Positions 41,319-50,731 of a DNA stretch of 56,217 nucleotides are shown here, piece after piece; positions within the stretch are counted from its first letter, which is position 1; each line of letters starts with the position of its first letter. The stretch lies in contig JACDHD010000007.1 in NCBI GenBank assembly GCA_013821265.1, positions 1-56,217 on the forward strand. The letters run 5' to 3'. The notes below the pieces were generated by a model. The model was not told where the DNA came from. It did no database searches and saw only the letters and a program-made list of their open reading frames with translations. Source of the stretch: Parachlamydiaceae bacterium (GTDB lineage Bacteria > Chlamydiota > Chlamydiia > Chlamydiales > Parachlamydiaceae). Made by a program: the position numbers and the translations under genes.

Positions 41319-43940
41319 ATGCTTACGGAAGAAATACGTCGGAAATTTTTACAATATTTTAGGGAACAGGGGCATTCTATAATTCCATCTTCGCCTGTGG
41401 TGCCGCATGATGATCCTACGTTGCTTTTTAATAATGCGGGGATGAATCAGTTTAAGGATGTTTTTTTGGGGAAGAGCGAGCGCGATTACAAGCGTGCTGT
41501 GACCAGTCAGAAGTGCATACGGGCGGGTGGTAAGCATAATGATTTAGAGAACGTGGGACATACAAGTCGCCATCTTACTTTTTTTGAGATGTTGGGGAAT
41601 TTTTCTTTTGGGGATTATTTTAAGGTTGACGCCATTAAATTTGCTTGGGAAGTCTCTACAAAGGTATTTCAGCTGGATCCAAATCGCATATGGCCGACTG
41701 TTTTTCGCGATGATGATGAAGCGTTTGAGATGTGGAAAAAGTATGTTCCTGCTGATCGCATTACGCGCTTTGGCGAGAAGGAAAATTTTTGGGCGATGGG
41801 TGATACAGGACCGTGTGGACCTTGTTCAGAACTGCTGTATGATCGTGGAGAACATTACGGTAAGGGGAAAAATCCGAGTGAAGATCCAGATGGAGAGCGT
41901 TTTCTTGAATTTTGGAATTTGGTTTTTATGCAATACAACCGCACTGCTGCGGGTGTGATGGAACCGCTTCCAAAGCCTTCCATCGACACTGGAGCTGGTC
42001 TAGAGCGCGTTGTTAGTTTAAAAATGAACGTTGAAAGCGTTTTTGATACGGATGTGTTGCGCAGTTTGATTGCCCAAGTGGAACAGATCTCTGGGGTTAA
42101 ATATGACCTTAACGACGCTGTGCGTTCTCCCGCTTTCCGCGTGATTGCCGATCATCTGCGCTGTTTAGCATTTGCGATTGCTGACGGGGTGCAGCCTAGC
42201 AACGTCGATCGCGGCTATGTTTTGCGCAAAGTGTTGCGTCGCGCTGTGCGTTATGGACGCACACTTGGACTAGAGGATCCTTTCTTGGCTCGCGTTCTCC
42301 CTACTCTTATAGAAACGATGGGTACTGACTACCCAGAACTCAAAAAAGCACAAGGTCGAATTACAGAAATTTTGACCACTGAGGAAGAAGCATTTATCCG
42401 TACGCTACGCCGCGGTGGCAATATGCTAAATCAGATCATTGAAGATGCTAAAAAGCATGGCAAGCGTATCAGTGGAGAAGATGCTTTTAAGCTTAAAGAT
42501 ACTTATGGCTTCCCCGTCGAAGAAATTTTGCTAATTGCTATAGATGCCGATCTATCGGTAGATACAGAACGCTACCAGGTCCTTGAAGATGAGGCGAAGG
42601 AACGCTCACGCAATGCTCAAAAGGTCTCTCAGCAAGTCGCCGTGGAAAGCATCTTCGCTGAATATTCTAAAACGCATGCAGCTTGCAAGTTTTTAGGATT
42701 CACACATCTGCAATCAGAAGGCAAAGTCACAGCTTTAGTGGTCGACGGAAAATTAGTTGAAGCTATCCAAGCAGGCGAAGAGGGCTGGATCATTCTAGAC
42801 CAAACACCTTTCTATGCTGAAATGGGAGGTCAAGTGGGTGACCTTGGAACCCTAACTGAAAAAAATACATCCTTTAAAGTAACCGACTGCAAATCTCCTT
42901 ATAAGAGCATCATAGCCCATCTAGGAATCCTTGAAAGGGGTTCTGTGAAACTGGGGGACACCGTGATGGCGTCTGTCGATGCAGAACGGCGCCAAAAAAT
43001 CGCCAACAACCACACCGCTACTCATCTATTGCATTGGGCGCTTCATGAAGTTTTGGGAGAACACGCGAAGCAAGCGGGATCTGTTGTCGATGCTTCACGT
43101 TTGCGTTTCGACTTTAGCCACCACAAATCCCTCACACTTGAAGAACAGCGCAAAATTGAAGATCTCGTAAACGCGCGCATTCGCGAAAATCATCCAGTAA
43201 AATGGTATGAAATTCCATATGAGGATGCTCAAAAGCGGCATGACATTAAACAATTTTTTGGTGAAAAATATAGCTCACAAGTGCGTGTGGTCGATATCGA
43301 TTTTTCCAAAGAGCTTTGTGGCGGTGTCCATGTCAACTCGTTAGGCTCCATAGGCCTCTTCCGAATCGCTAAAGAAGGCAGTATAGCAGCAGGCGTTCGA
43401 CGCATCGAAGCTGTCACAGGTCTAGAAGCTGAATTGCTTTCACGCCAAAGCGAAGATCTTTTACATACGTTGGCCACATCACTCAAAATCCAACCTCAAA
43501 AGCTGACTGAACGCATCGACAAATTGGTTGAAGAAAACCGTACCTTGCAGCAAGAGCTAAAAGCACACAAAAAAGATCAGCTCAACCAACTGATTCAAGA
43601 CCTCCTCAAACAGGTTGAAACAATCAATCAAACACCAGCTCTCTTTGCTGAGGTTCCGTTATCAGCTGAAGAGTTGCGTATGTGTGCCGATGAAATTTCC
43701 GCAAAATTGCCTTCAGGCGTCATTTTCCTAGCTAGCAAGGCCGCTCCAGATAAATGCCACTTAATCATTCGCGTCAGCGACGATCTTGTTAGCAAAGGCG
43801 TAAATGCTCAAAATTTCATCAAAACGATTGCTCCAATTATTGAAGGAACTGGTGGCGGAAAGCCCAATAACGCGCAGGCGGGAGGAAAAGCTCCTCAAAT
43901 GATTCAAAAGGCATTATCAACAGCACGCGGTCTGCTTTGA
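41319..43940 (+). CDS. alaS: Alanyl-tRNA synthetase
   Basis: Charges tRNA-Ala. The 873 residues are full length: class II catalytic core ([16 protein letters not shown] near 88; [10 protein letters not shown] near 225), editing domain with zinc ligands [11 protein letters not shown] near 565 and [10 protein letters not shown] near 665, and C-Ala domain ending [17 protein letters not shown]. The first kilobase uses mainly T and G at third positions, opposite to the end of ppdK on the other side of the repeat. Followed by mfd after 10 bases, the gene pair order also found in Chlamydia. Confidence 0.97.
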   Translation: MLTEEIRRKFLQYFREQGHSIIPSSPVVPHDDPTLLFNNAGMNQFKDVFLGKSERDYKRAVTSQKCIRAGGKHNDLENVGHTSRHLTFFEMLGNFSFGDYFKVDAIKFAWEVSTKVFQLDPNRIWPTVFRDDDEAFEMWKKYVPADRITRFGEKENFWAMGDTGPCGPCSELLYDRGEHYGKGKNPSEDPDGERFLEFWNLVFMQYNRTAAGVMEPLPKPSIDTGAGLERVVSLKMNVESVFDTDVLRSLIAQVEQISGVKYDLNDAVRSPAFRVIADHLRCLAFAIADGVQPSNVDRGYVLRKVLRRAVRYGRTLGLEDPFLARVLPTLIETMGTDYPELKKAQGRITEILTTEEEAFIRTLRRGGNMLNQIIEDAKKHGKRISGEDAFKLKDTYGFPVEEILLIAIDADLSVDTERYQVLEDEAKERSRNAQKVSQQVAVESIFAEYSKTHAACKFLGFTHLQSEGKVTALVVDGKLVEAIQAGEEGWIILDQTPFYAEMGGQVGDLGTLTEKNTSFKVTDCKSPYKSIIAHLGILERGSVKLGDTVMASVDAERRQKIANNHTATHLLHWALHEVLGEHAKQAGSVVDASRLRFDFSHHKSLTLEEQRKIEDLVNARIRENHPVKWYEIPYEDAQKRHDIKQFFGEKYSSQVRVVDIDFSKELCGGVHVNSLGSIGLFRIAKEGSIAAGVRRIEAVTGLEAELLSRQSEDLLHTLATSLKIQPQKLTERIDKLVEENRTLQQELKAHKKDQLNQLIQDLLKQVETINQTPALFAEVPLSAEELRMCADEISAKLPSGVIFLASKAAPDKCHLIIRVSDDLVSKGVNAQNFIKTIAPIIEGTGGGKPNNAQAGGKAPQMIQKALSTARGLL

Positions 43941-43950
43941 TCGCTAGTAA

Positions 43951-46900
43951 GTGAATGGTATTATGCTTCAAGAATTATTGAAAAATGAGCGTTTGCATGC
44001 TCTCCAACACGCTTTACACGAACAGCAATCGATTGTCATTGAGGATCTATGGAATGCTCCAAAAGCCTTAATTATTGCGCTTGCCCAACAAACAACGGGC
44101 AAGCACATTTTGATTCTGACAGGGGCGAGTCAGGAAGAGCTACGTCTCTACCACGATTTTCCCTTTTTCTCAGAACGGCCCGTCATCAATTTCCCAGCAT
44201 GGGAAACCTTACCTTCAGATCAGGTTCCTCCAAGCCCGGACATTGTTGGCGACCGCTACAAAGTCCTTCATGAAATAGCAACTAGCAACGAACCGTTCAT
44301 CATCCTTTCTAGCCTTCAAGCTTGTCTGCAACACATTATTGCACCAAATATTTTTAAGGATCTTTATTTGACCCTTAAGGTGGGTGATAACATTCCTTTT
44401 GAGCAACTTGTTCAACGCTTGATTGACATGGGCTACCAACGCCAGTCTGTTGCATCGGATAAAGGGGAATTTGCTGTTCGAGGAGGCATCATCGATGTCT
44501 TCCCAGTGTCTACTCCCGATCCCTACCGCATCGAATTTTGGGGGGATGATATCGAGTCGATGCGCACATACGATCCGATCGGTCAAAAATCGATTCAACC
44601 TGCTAACCACATCGACATTCCACCCGCAAAAGAGCTAGAACTTCTAAAGCAATCCAGCAGCAAACATACAATTTTGGATTACCTGGGCTCGCAAACCCTC
44701 GTCATTTTAGATGATCTACTTGCTCTAGAGGATCGCTACGCCACACTCATGAGCATGGGAGGAACCCCTTCGGCAGCTTTCAGCAGTATTGGAGAGCTCT
44801 TTGATCAACTTGCTCCTCTACAAAAAATCTTTCTAAGCCAGCAACCAATCGAAGAGCTCAGCGATCTGCGTCTACTAGAAAAATCGAAAGAGAATTTTTA
44901 TTCGAGCCAAAGTCTCCATTTCATCGCCTTCCAAATGTTTGATCGCGAATTGCAAGCAAGGCGCTGGCAGCACCCTTTTGTGCCAGTTGCAAGCTACCTT
45001 CTACCTGAAATTCCAGAAAATCAAGAGATCTCCGGTTCCGATGTATTCTCAGCACTGAAAAAACTAGAGTCCAGCGATTACCACCTCCACATTCTATGTG
45101 CAACGGAATCGGATGAAGTGGGCTTTCGCGATAAACTGGCAGCAAATGAGATCACGGTTCCGACGCAAACCACTTTTCATCTAGGCTACCTCTCTAGTGG
45201 TTTGGTAATGGCTGATCCCAAAATCATACTTCTACCCCTAACAGAAATTACCCATCGCTACAAAATTCGCCGTCAAAAACAGCGCAGCACGTATCACACG
45301 GTACAATCAGAATTTTTTGACTTAGCTCCAGGCGAAATGATTGTCCACCTAGACCATGGCATCGGTAGATTCCTAGGCCTCGAAAAACGTCCCAACCACC
45401 AAGGCATTCCCACCGAATTTTTTCAGCTAGAGTACGCCGATCAAGCCAAGCTATTTGTGCCAATCAATCAAGCACATCAACTCAGCAAATACATCGGAGC
45501 GGGCGAAGCAGAACCAAAAATGCACACAATCGGCGGCACACGCTGGAAACGCACGCGAGAAAATACCGAACGCGCCATCATCGGCTATGCCCAGGATCTC
45601 CTACATCTCTACGCATCACGCTCTGTCAAAGAGGGGTTTTCCTATCCAGAAGATGGAGCAGATATGCAGGCATTTGAGGAAGATTTCCCCTACGTTGAAA
45701 CGGAAGATCAACTAGAAGCGATCTCCGCAATTAAAGGCGATATGCACTCAGGTAACTCCATGGACCGCCTGGTCTGTGGCGATGTGGGGTATGGCAAAAC
45801 AGAAGTCGCGATGCGCGCTGCCTTTAAAGCTGTGGTGGATGGTCACAAACAAGTCGCGGTCCTTGTACCCACAACTGTACTGGCAATGCAACACTACGAA
45901 AATTTCCAAGAACGAATGAGAAATTTTCCAATCAACATCGGAGTCCTCTCACGCTTCCGCACAGCAAAAGAAACAAGAAAAACTTTGGAAGATGCTGCTG
46001 AAGGCAAAATTGACATTCTTATTGGCACACATCGCATCATCAGCGACGACGTTAAATTTAAAGATCTTGGGTTGGTCATCATCGATGAAGAACAGCGCTT
46101 TGGAGTCCGCGCAAAAGAGCATTTGAAAAAAATTAAACTGAATGTCGACTGCTTAACACTTTCAGCAACTCCAATTCCACGCACTCTATACATGTCCCTA
46201 GTGGGTGTCCGTGACATGTCTGTGATTAGCACACCCCCACAAGATCGCCTACCGATCACAACAATCATCACAGAACCAAATGAACAGGTGCTAAAAAATG
46301 CCCTGTTACGCGAACTAGCACGTGATGGTCAAGCCTTTGTCATCCACAATCGCGTCGAAACAATCTATGAAGCTGCCGACCACATAAAAAAACTCCTCCC
46401 ACAAGCACGTGTTGTGGTGGGTCATGGCCAAATGCATGCAGATGAAAGTGATCAGGTGTTCCACGCCTTTAAAAATGGTCAAGCGGACATTCTAGTAGCG
46501 ACCACAATTGTTGAAAATGGCATCGACATCCCCAACGCTAACACGATTCTCATCGAACGCGCCGACCACTTTGGTATGGCTGATCTCTATCAACTGCGCG
46601 GCCGCGTTGGCAGATGGAATCGCAGCGCCTTCGCCTACTTCCTCGTGCGCAATCTACAGCGCATGCCAGAGCTATCCAGAAAGCGCTTACAAGCTCTAGC
46701 AGAATCCTCCGGCTACGGAGGAGGCATGAAAGTTGCCATGCGCGATCTAGAAATTCGCGGCGCAGGCAATATACTAGGCACAGAACAATCAGGCCACGTA
46801 GCAGCCATCGGATTTCACCTCTACTGCAAAATGCTCAAACGCACTGTAAAGGCATTCCGAGGCGAACTTCCCAAAAACCTTACCGACACCAAAATGGAAT

Positions 46901-47265
46901 TTCCTTTTGACGCCCGCCTCCCCGAAGATTATGTTAATGAAGTCTCCCTCCGCATGGAAATCTACCAACGTCTAGGCGAAGTCCTCGAATTGGATGCTGT
47001 CGACAGTCTATGGGAAGAGGTAATCGACCGCTTCGGCCCCCCTCCAGAACCAGCGCAATGGCTATACTACTTCACACGCGTACGCGTCTTCGCCTCCCTA
47101 AACGGTTTCACCCTCCTCAAGCTAGAAAAAGTCTCCCTCGTCGCCGAACGCAGAGAAGCCAAGCAGATGAATACCCGCCGTATGCTCATCAAAAAAATCA
47201 CTTCCCCCTCCGAACTCGAAGAGAAAATCATTCCCCTCCTCCAAAAAGAATTCAGACTTAATTAA
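43951..47265 (+). CDS. mfd: Transcription-repair coupling factor Mfd
   Basis: Removes stalled RNA polymerase from DNA lesions and recruits UvrA. About 1104 residues in the usual order: UvrB-like N-terminus with GGIIDVFPV near 168, RNA-polymerase-interaction domain (VHLDHGIGRFLGLEKR near 465), RecG-like translocase with CGDVGYGKTEVAMRAAF near 610 and Walker B IIDEEQRFG near 710, and TRCF C-terminal domain. The first possible start is GTG at 43951, without a ribosome site; ATG at 43963 is an equal alternative. The last 350 bases are C/A-biased at third positions. The stop touches a family E repeat. Confidence 0.96.
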   Translation: MNGIMLQELLKNERLHALQHALHEQQSIVIEDLWNAPKALIIALAQQTTGKHILILTGASQEELRLYHDFPFFSERPVINFPAWETLPSDQVPPSPDIVGDRYKVLHEIATSNEPFIILSSLQACLQHIIAPNIFKDLYLTLKVGDNIPFEQLVQRLIDMGYQRQSVASDKGEFAVRGGIIDVFPVSTPDPYRIEFWGDDIESMRTYDPIGQKSIQPANHIDIPPAKELELLKQSSSKHTILDYLGSQTLVILDDLLALEDRYATLMSMGGTPSAAFSSIGELFDQLAPLQKIFLSQQPIEELSDLRLLEKSKENFYSSQSLHFIAFQMFDRELQARRWQHPFVPVASYLLPEIPENQEISGSDVFSALKKLESSDYHLHILCATESDEVGFRDKLAANEITVPTQTTFHLGYLSSGLVMADPKIILLPLTEITHRYKIRRQKQRSTYHTVQSEFFDLAPGEMIVHLDHGIGRFLGLEKRPNHQGIPTEFFQLEYADQAKLFVPINQAHQLSKYIGAGEAEPKMHTIGGTRWKRTRENTERAIIGYAQDLLHLYASRSVKEGFSYPEDGADMQAFEEDFPYVETEDQLEAISAIKGDMHSGNSMDRLVCGDVGYGKTEVAMRAAFKAVVDGHKQVAVLVPTTVLAMQHYENFQERMRNFPINIGVLSRFRTAKETRKTLEDAAEGKIDILIGTHRIISDDVKFKDLGLVIIDEEQRFGVRAKEHLKKIKLNVDCLTLSATPIPRTLYMSLVGVRDMSVISTPPQDRLPITTIITEPNEQVLKNALLRELARDGQAFVIHNRVETIYEAADHIKKLLPQARVVVGHGQMHADESDQVFHAFKNGQADILVATTIVENGIDIPNANTILIERADHFGMADLYQLRGRVGRWNRSAFAYFLVRNLQRMPELSRKRLQALAESSGYGGGMKVAMRDLEIRGAGNILGTEQSGHVAAIGFHLYCKMLKRTVKAFRGELPKNLTDTKMEFPFDARLPEDYVNEVSLRMEIYQRLGEVLELDAVDSLWEEVIDRFGPPPEPAQWLYYFTRVRVFASLNGFTLLKLEKVSLVAERREAKQMNTRRMLIKKITSPSELEEKIIPLLQKEFRLN

Positions 47266-47420
47266 AAAAAGGGGGCGCTGCCCCCCTTTACCCCACGCAA
47301 AAGGGCCGTGGGCCCTCTTGACACCCTTTGATGTGGGTTTAAAGCAGCTCGAAAGGAAAACCTGCAACATAAAAAAATGCAATTTACTACGCGTCAATCG
47401 CATTTTTCGATATTCATGTA
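47266..47420 (+). repeat. Family E arm, diverged copy after mfd
   Basis: Starts immediately after the mfd stop with GGGGGCGCTGCCCCCC, then AAGGGCCGTGGGCCCTCTTG, CAGCTCG and a diverged hairpin (AAAAAATGC ... GCATTTTT). Same module order as 40558-40700. Confidence 0.8.
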
Positions 47421-47438
47421 TTGCCTTCAGTACTCTTT

Positions 47439-47554
47439 AAGGAGATAATATTATTTAATATCACCTCCTTATTTTTGCGAGCTCCTAGAGGAAAAGAACT
47501 CGAATCTGCCCCATTAGAAAGTGCATTCAGGGGTTCTAGGGGCAGAGCCCCCTT
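47439..47554 (+). repeat. Family F half-element with GGGGCAGAGCCCC hairpin
   Basis: Hairpin AAGGAGATAATATTA...TAATATCACCTCCTT, then GCTCCTAGAGGAAAAGAACT and CGAATCTGCCCCATTAGAAA as in the right half of 6620-6794, ending AGGGGCAGAGCCCCCTTA. The 70 bases from here to the next gene hold only its TAGGAG ribosome site. Confidence 0.8.
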
Positions 47555-47624
47555 ATGTAAAAAAATTCTTGTGGGGGAGAGAACAAGATGCTAAGGTGCA
47601 AATAAACCATACCTAGGAGTTTTT

Positions 47625-48056
47625 ATGGTCCCGTATACAATTCGTTTCGCAACTGCATTATTACTAACAAGCGCTTCTCTCGTAGCAGCTGATACAACTA
47701 CAAGTACTAGTAACGCCAATGCACAACAAGATGAAGCAAATCTCGCTGCGTTTCGTCAAGAAATGCAAATAGAACTGCAAAAAGCTCAAATCCAAGTACA
47801 AGATCTACAAGCACGCGCTACCGACCGCAGCCACGCTCCACAGTCCATCGACAAAGTCGCCCTTGCAAACTCCATCATGATGCTAGATGTCAAAACTTCC
47901 CTCGTTAACAACTTTACCAACAACCCAGTGATTCGTAGCCCACAAGTACGCAACCTCCTCATCAGCATTTTGCGAAAAGATCTCATCATGGAAGGTGATT
48001 TAACAGCACTTCAAAATGCCGCTAACCAAGAACGCGCACGCGAAAAACAGCAGTAA
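47625..48056 (+). CDS. Small exported protein, unknown
   Basis: A 143-residue protein with a signal peptide (about 1-22, ATALLLTSASLVAAD). The mature part starts with a Thr/Ser/Asn-rich stretch and continues as charged helices (FRQEMQIELQKAQIQVQDLQ), suggesting a coiled coil. No family recognised. Its stop and the FUSC start overlap as TAATG, so a functional link, perhaps as an accessory factor to that membrane protein, is likely. Strong ribosome site TAGGAG. Confidence 0.75.
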   Translation: MVPYTIRFATALLLTSASLVAADTTTSTSNANAQQDEANLAAFRQEMQIELQKAQIQVQDLQARATDRSHAPQSIDKVALANSIMMLDVKTSLVNNFTNNPVIRSPQVRNLLISILRKDLIMEGDLTALQNAANQERAREKQQ

Positions 48057-49174
48057 TGTTCGTTAGCCTCGCGCAACTTAAGGAATTCGGTAATCGCATC
48101 GAATACAAAGTTGCGATCAAAACCGGCCTTGCAGGTGCTCTGGGATGGACCATCGGCACTTGGTTTAGCCACCTTACAAAGCGCCCTGACAGCCTTGTCA
48201 GCGGCCTTTGGTGTACTGTGGCCGCTATCGTTGTGCTACAAGCAAATATCGGTGGCACCTATCAAGCTGCAATCAATCGCTTCTTAGGCGTTTTTATTGG
48301 CTCTGTCCTAGGAGGCTTTTGTACCTCTCTGTTCGGATCCAATCCTCAATCTCTCGCACTTAGCATTTTTTGTACGGTCATCATTTGCTCTTTTCTCAAT
48401 ATCAAAGATAGCCTACGCATCGCCTGTATGTCCGTAAGCATGGTCATGATCCTGTGGGATTTGCATCCGGTCACCAGCCCCTGGGATTTTGCGTTCTTCC
48501 GCTTCATAGACTCATGTCTCGGGATCCTAATTGGAGTAGGCATCGCACACGTCATCTGGCCCTTCCAAGCTGCGCGTAAACTGCGTTTAAATATCGCGCA
48601 ATGTCTGTTGAGCATGAATCAACTCTACCAATTCATACGCCATACAACTGATTGGAATCCTACTGCAGAGGCAGAATTTACACGTCTTGTTGGAGAAATC
48701 GACTCTCAAATGGAACAAAATAAACAGTTTTTAGAAGAAGCTAAACTAGAATTGATCATGCAACCCCTGCGCCTCGACAACTGGTCACTTCTCCAAAGTC
48801 ATTTAGAAAAAATGTTTACAGAAGTTATTTCCCTACGACAGGTCTACACAACTTCTAAAAAAATCTTCGCTATCGCCCTCGATGCCCCATTAACCGAAGT
48901 GCAAAATCAAATCGAAAATACATTAACTTATATGTCTCAACAACTGAATCAACGAAAGCCTGTAGGAGCCCTAACAGAACTTTCAAGCTCCCTAGCACAA
49001 CTACAAGTCGATCTCCTCAACTTCCGCAATACTCACGCAACCAGTAAATACAACTTTCAAGAGGTCGAAAGCTTCTTTGTCTTTTCCTACGAACTAACTG
49101 CCGTTGTCGAAGAACTTTTGGAAATCGCCCAAAAAATCGACGTCCTCTACGCCGAAGTTGCTCAAGCTAGTTAA
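48056..49174 (+). CDS. FUSC/aromatic-acid-exporter-type membrane protein
   Basis: A 372-residue protein. The first 170 residues contain about six closely spaced membrane helices (VAIKTGLAGALGWTIGTWF; WCTVAAIVVLQANIGGTYQAA; INRFLGVFIGSVLGGF; FIDSCLGILIGVGIAHVIWP), the FUSC/ArAE pattern including the NxGxT...RxxGTxxG-like turn. Residues 180-372 form a cytoplasmic helical tail. Members export aromatic acids or fusaric acid; the substrate here is unknown. One-base overlap with the upstream secreted protein. The TAA stop is the first base group of a family C repeat. Confidence 0.85.
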   Translation: MFVSLAQLKEFGNRIEYKVAIKTGLAGALGWTIGTWFSHLTKRPDSLVSGLWCTVAAIVVLQANIGGTYQAAINRFLGVFIGSVLGGFCTSLFGSNPQSLALSIFCTVIICSFLNIKDSLRIACMSVSMVMILWDLHPVTSPWDFAFFRFIDSCLGILIGVGIAHVIWPFQAARKLRLNIAQCLLSMNQLYQFIRHTTDWNPTAEAEFTRLVGEIDSQMEQNKQFLEEAKLELIMQPLRLDNWSLLQSHLEKMFTEVISLRQVYTTSKKIFAIALDAPLTEVQNQIENTLTYMSQQLNQRKPVGALTELSSSLAQLQVDLLNFRNTHATSKYNFQEVESFFVFSYELTAVVEELLEIAQKIDVLYAEVAQAS

Positions 49175-49258
49175 GGGGACTCTGTCCCCTTAAAACCCCT
49201 GCCAAAGGGTATGAACCCTCTGGACTCCCATTATAGTGAGGTTTTCAAAGAACAGCCT
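49173..49258 (+). repeat. Family C module at the FUSC stop
   Basis: AAGGGGACTCTGTCCCCTT hairpin, then CCAAAGGGTATGAACCCTCTGG hairpin and ATTATAGTGAGGTTTTC. The stop codon of the FUSC gene is part of the first hairpin's flank. Inverse copies lie at 6558-6619 and 50642-50731. Confidence 0.85.
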
Positions 49259-49292
49259 TTCAGATACCTCGCATCAAAAAAAGCTCCAGCCA

Positions 49293-49339
49293 AACCAGGC
49301 CGTCCTCGGCCTGGCCTTATACTATCGTGAACATGTACG
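49293..49339 (+). repeat. Family D half-element
   Basis: CCAGGCCGTCCTCGGCCTGG palindrome followed by CGTGAACATGTAC, matching the right half of 11051-11193. It lies within the region that would be read as the N-terminus of the methyltransferase if the longest frame were used. Confidence 0.65.
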
Positions 49340-49376
49340 ATATTTCTACTGGCCAGCAACTCTGCTTTTTAAGATA

Positions 49377-50174
49377 ATGTCCTCCATGGAAAGACAAAAC
49401 AGACCAAATAAACCCAAACCTCCTCAAACCTCTTGGCACTCCGTTGGCAAATGGTACAACGCAGCGGTAGGCGATGATGGCCACTACTACCACAAACAGA
49501 TCATCCTACCAGGCGTCCTGCGCTTGATGAATCTAAAAAAACACAAAAATGCCTCCATACTTGATCTTGCCTGCGGTCAAGGTGTCCTCGCTCGTCACCT
49601 CCCCCCAGAATTACCCTACACCGGTGTCGACGCGGCAAACTCCCTAATCAAAGAAGCCAAAAAAGCCGACCACAATCCCCTCCACGAATACCTCCTAAAC
49701 GACATCACCAAACCACTCACCCTAAAATCCACCTACTCTCACGCCACAATCATCCTAGCCCTTCAAAACCTGGAATTCCCCGCCAACGCTTTCAAAAACG
49801 CTCACACCTACCTAGAAGCCAATGGGATGCTCGTCCTCGTCCTAAACCACCCATGCTTCCGCATCCCCCGCCAATCCTCTTGGCAAATTGACGAAGCCAA
49901 AAAGATTCAATACCGACGCCTCGACCGCTACGCCTCCGAACTTAAAATCCCCATCCAAGCTCACCCGAGCAAACAAGAATCCTCTCCCTCAACATGGTCT
50001 TTCCATCACCCCCTCTCCACCTACAGCCGCTGGCTCCGCGAAGAAGGCTTCTACATCGAACTGATAGAAGAATGGTGCTCCGATAAAACGTCCACCGGCT
50101 CCGCCGCCAAAATGGAAAACCGTAGCCGCGAAGAGTTTCCTTTATTTCTCACAATTGTTGCCCGTAAGCATTAG
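49377..50174 (+). CDS. Class I SAM-dependent methyltransferase
   Basis: A 265-residue protein. Motif I ASILDLACGQGVLARHL (about residues 60-76), an acidic motif II (YTGVDAANSLIKEA) and a GMLVLVLNHPCF post-motif place it in class I SAM methyltransferases. The substrate is unknown. I start at 49377; the frame is open from 49236 but the extra 47 codons are translated repeats (families C and D). ATG 49386 is an alternative. Codons are strongly C-ending, more than in most genes here, and bias rises toward the 3' end. A family E repeat begins 10 bases after the stop. Confidence 0.82.
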   Translation: MSSMERQNRPNKPKPPQTSWHSVGKWYNAAVGDDGHYYHKQIILPGVLRLMNLKKHKNASILDLACGQGVLARHLPPELPYTGVDAANSLIKEAKKADHNPLHEYLLNDITKPLTLKSTYSHATIILALQNLEFPANAFKNAHTYLEANGMLVLVLNHPCFRIPRQSSWQIDEAKKIQYRRLDRYASELKIPIQAHPSKQESSPSTWSFHHPLSTYSRWLREEGFYIELIEEWCSDKTSTGSAAKMENRSREEFPLFLTIVARKH

Positions 50175-50183
50175 AGAGAGAGA

Positions 50184-50480
50184 AGGGGGCTCTGCCCCCT
50201 TCTCCCCCGCAAGAAGGCCATGGGCCCTCTTGACTCCCTTTTTAGTTTATAAAGCAGCTCGTAAGTATTTTCAGCTATGATAAAAAAAAAGAATGTTTCT
50301 GCTACGCAGAAATCATTCTTTTTCATGATTGAAATTCCATACAACTATTTCTAACCCAAAGGAGACAAAAGATCCGACCTCTTACAGAGTTAATGAAACA
50401 CCTCCTCTCTAAGCTTTCAGCAATATAGTGATAAAAAGAAAAACACTTTCAGCTTCGGCTAGAGTAGTTAGAAAACCATA
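50184..50480 (+). repeat. Family E element after the methyltransferase gene
   Basis: AGGGGGCTCTGCCCCCTT, GGCCATGGGCCCTCTTGACT, CAGCTCG and then the terminator-like hairpin at 50282-50323, identical in its core to 40655-40693. Homology to the 40558 element continues inward (AAAGGAGACAAAAGAT; CCTCTTACAGAGTTAATGAA) to about 50440. There is no inverted E arm on the right; families A and C occupy that place. Confidence 0.85.
50282..50323. terminator. Terminator-like hairpin in family E element
   Basis: AAAAAGAATG, TTTCTGC, TAC loop, GCAGAAA, TCATTCTTTTT, with an A-run on one side and T-run on the other, 110 bases after the methyltransferase stop and placed between convergent genes. Confidence 0.6.
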
Positions 50481-50499
50481 GACAACGAATGTGCTATAT

Positions 50500-50602
50500 G
50501 GAGTGCGGTGGCTTGCCGATGTTACCAATGAGGCATGTTGTAATCTTACTTACAAGCACTCGTAGATGGGGGTCGGCAAGCCGACCCCTGCCACCGCATT
50601 CC
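50500..50602. repeat. Family A palindromic repeat, variant copy
   Basis: Outer GGAGTGCGGTGGC and GCCACCGCATTCC, inner GGGGGTCGGCAAGCCGACCCC. The inner left hairpin is changed to CTTGCCGATGTTACC, with an insertion (AATGAGGCATG) relative to 35007-35127. Confidence 0.8.
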
Positions 50603-50641
50603 AAACAGGAAAAGTTATAACGTTTCTCTAGTTGAGAAATC

Positions 50642-50731
50642 TGAAAGACTATTCTTCGAAAACCTCACTATAATAGGAGTCCAGAGGGTTAATACCCTTT
50701 GGCAGGGGTTCTAAGGGGACAGAGCCCCCTT
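50642..50731 (-). repeat. Family C module at the leuS stop
   Basis: Inverse of the module at 49173-49258, ending GGGGACAGAGCCCCCTTA, the last TTA being the leuS stop codon on the minus strand. Together with the family E element it forms the spacer between two convergent genes. Confidence 0.85.
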
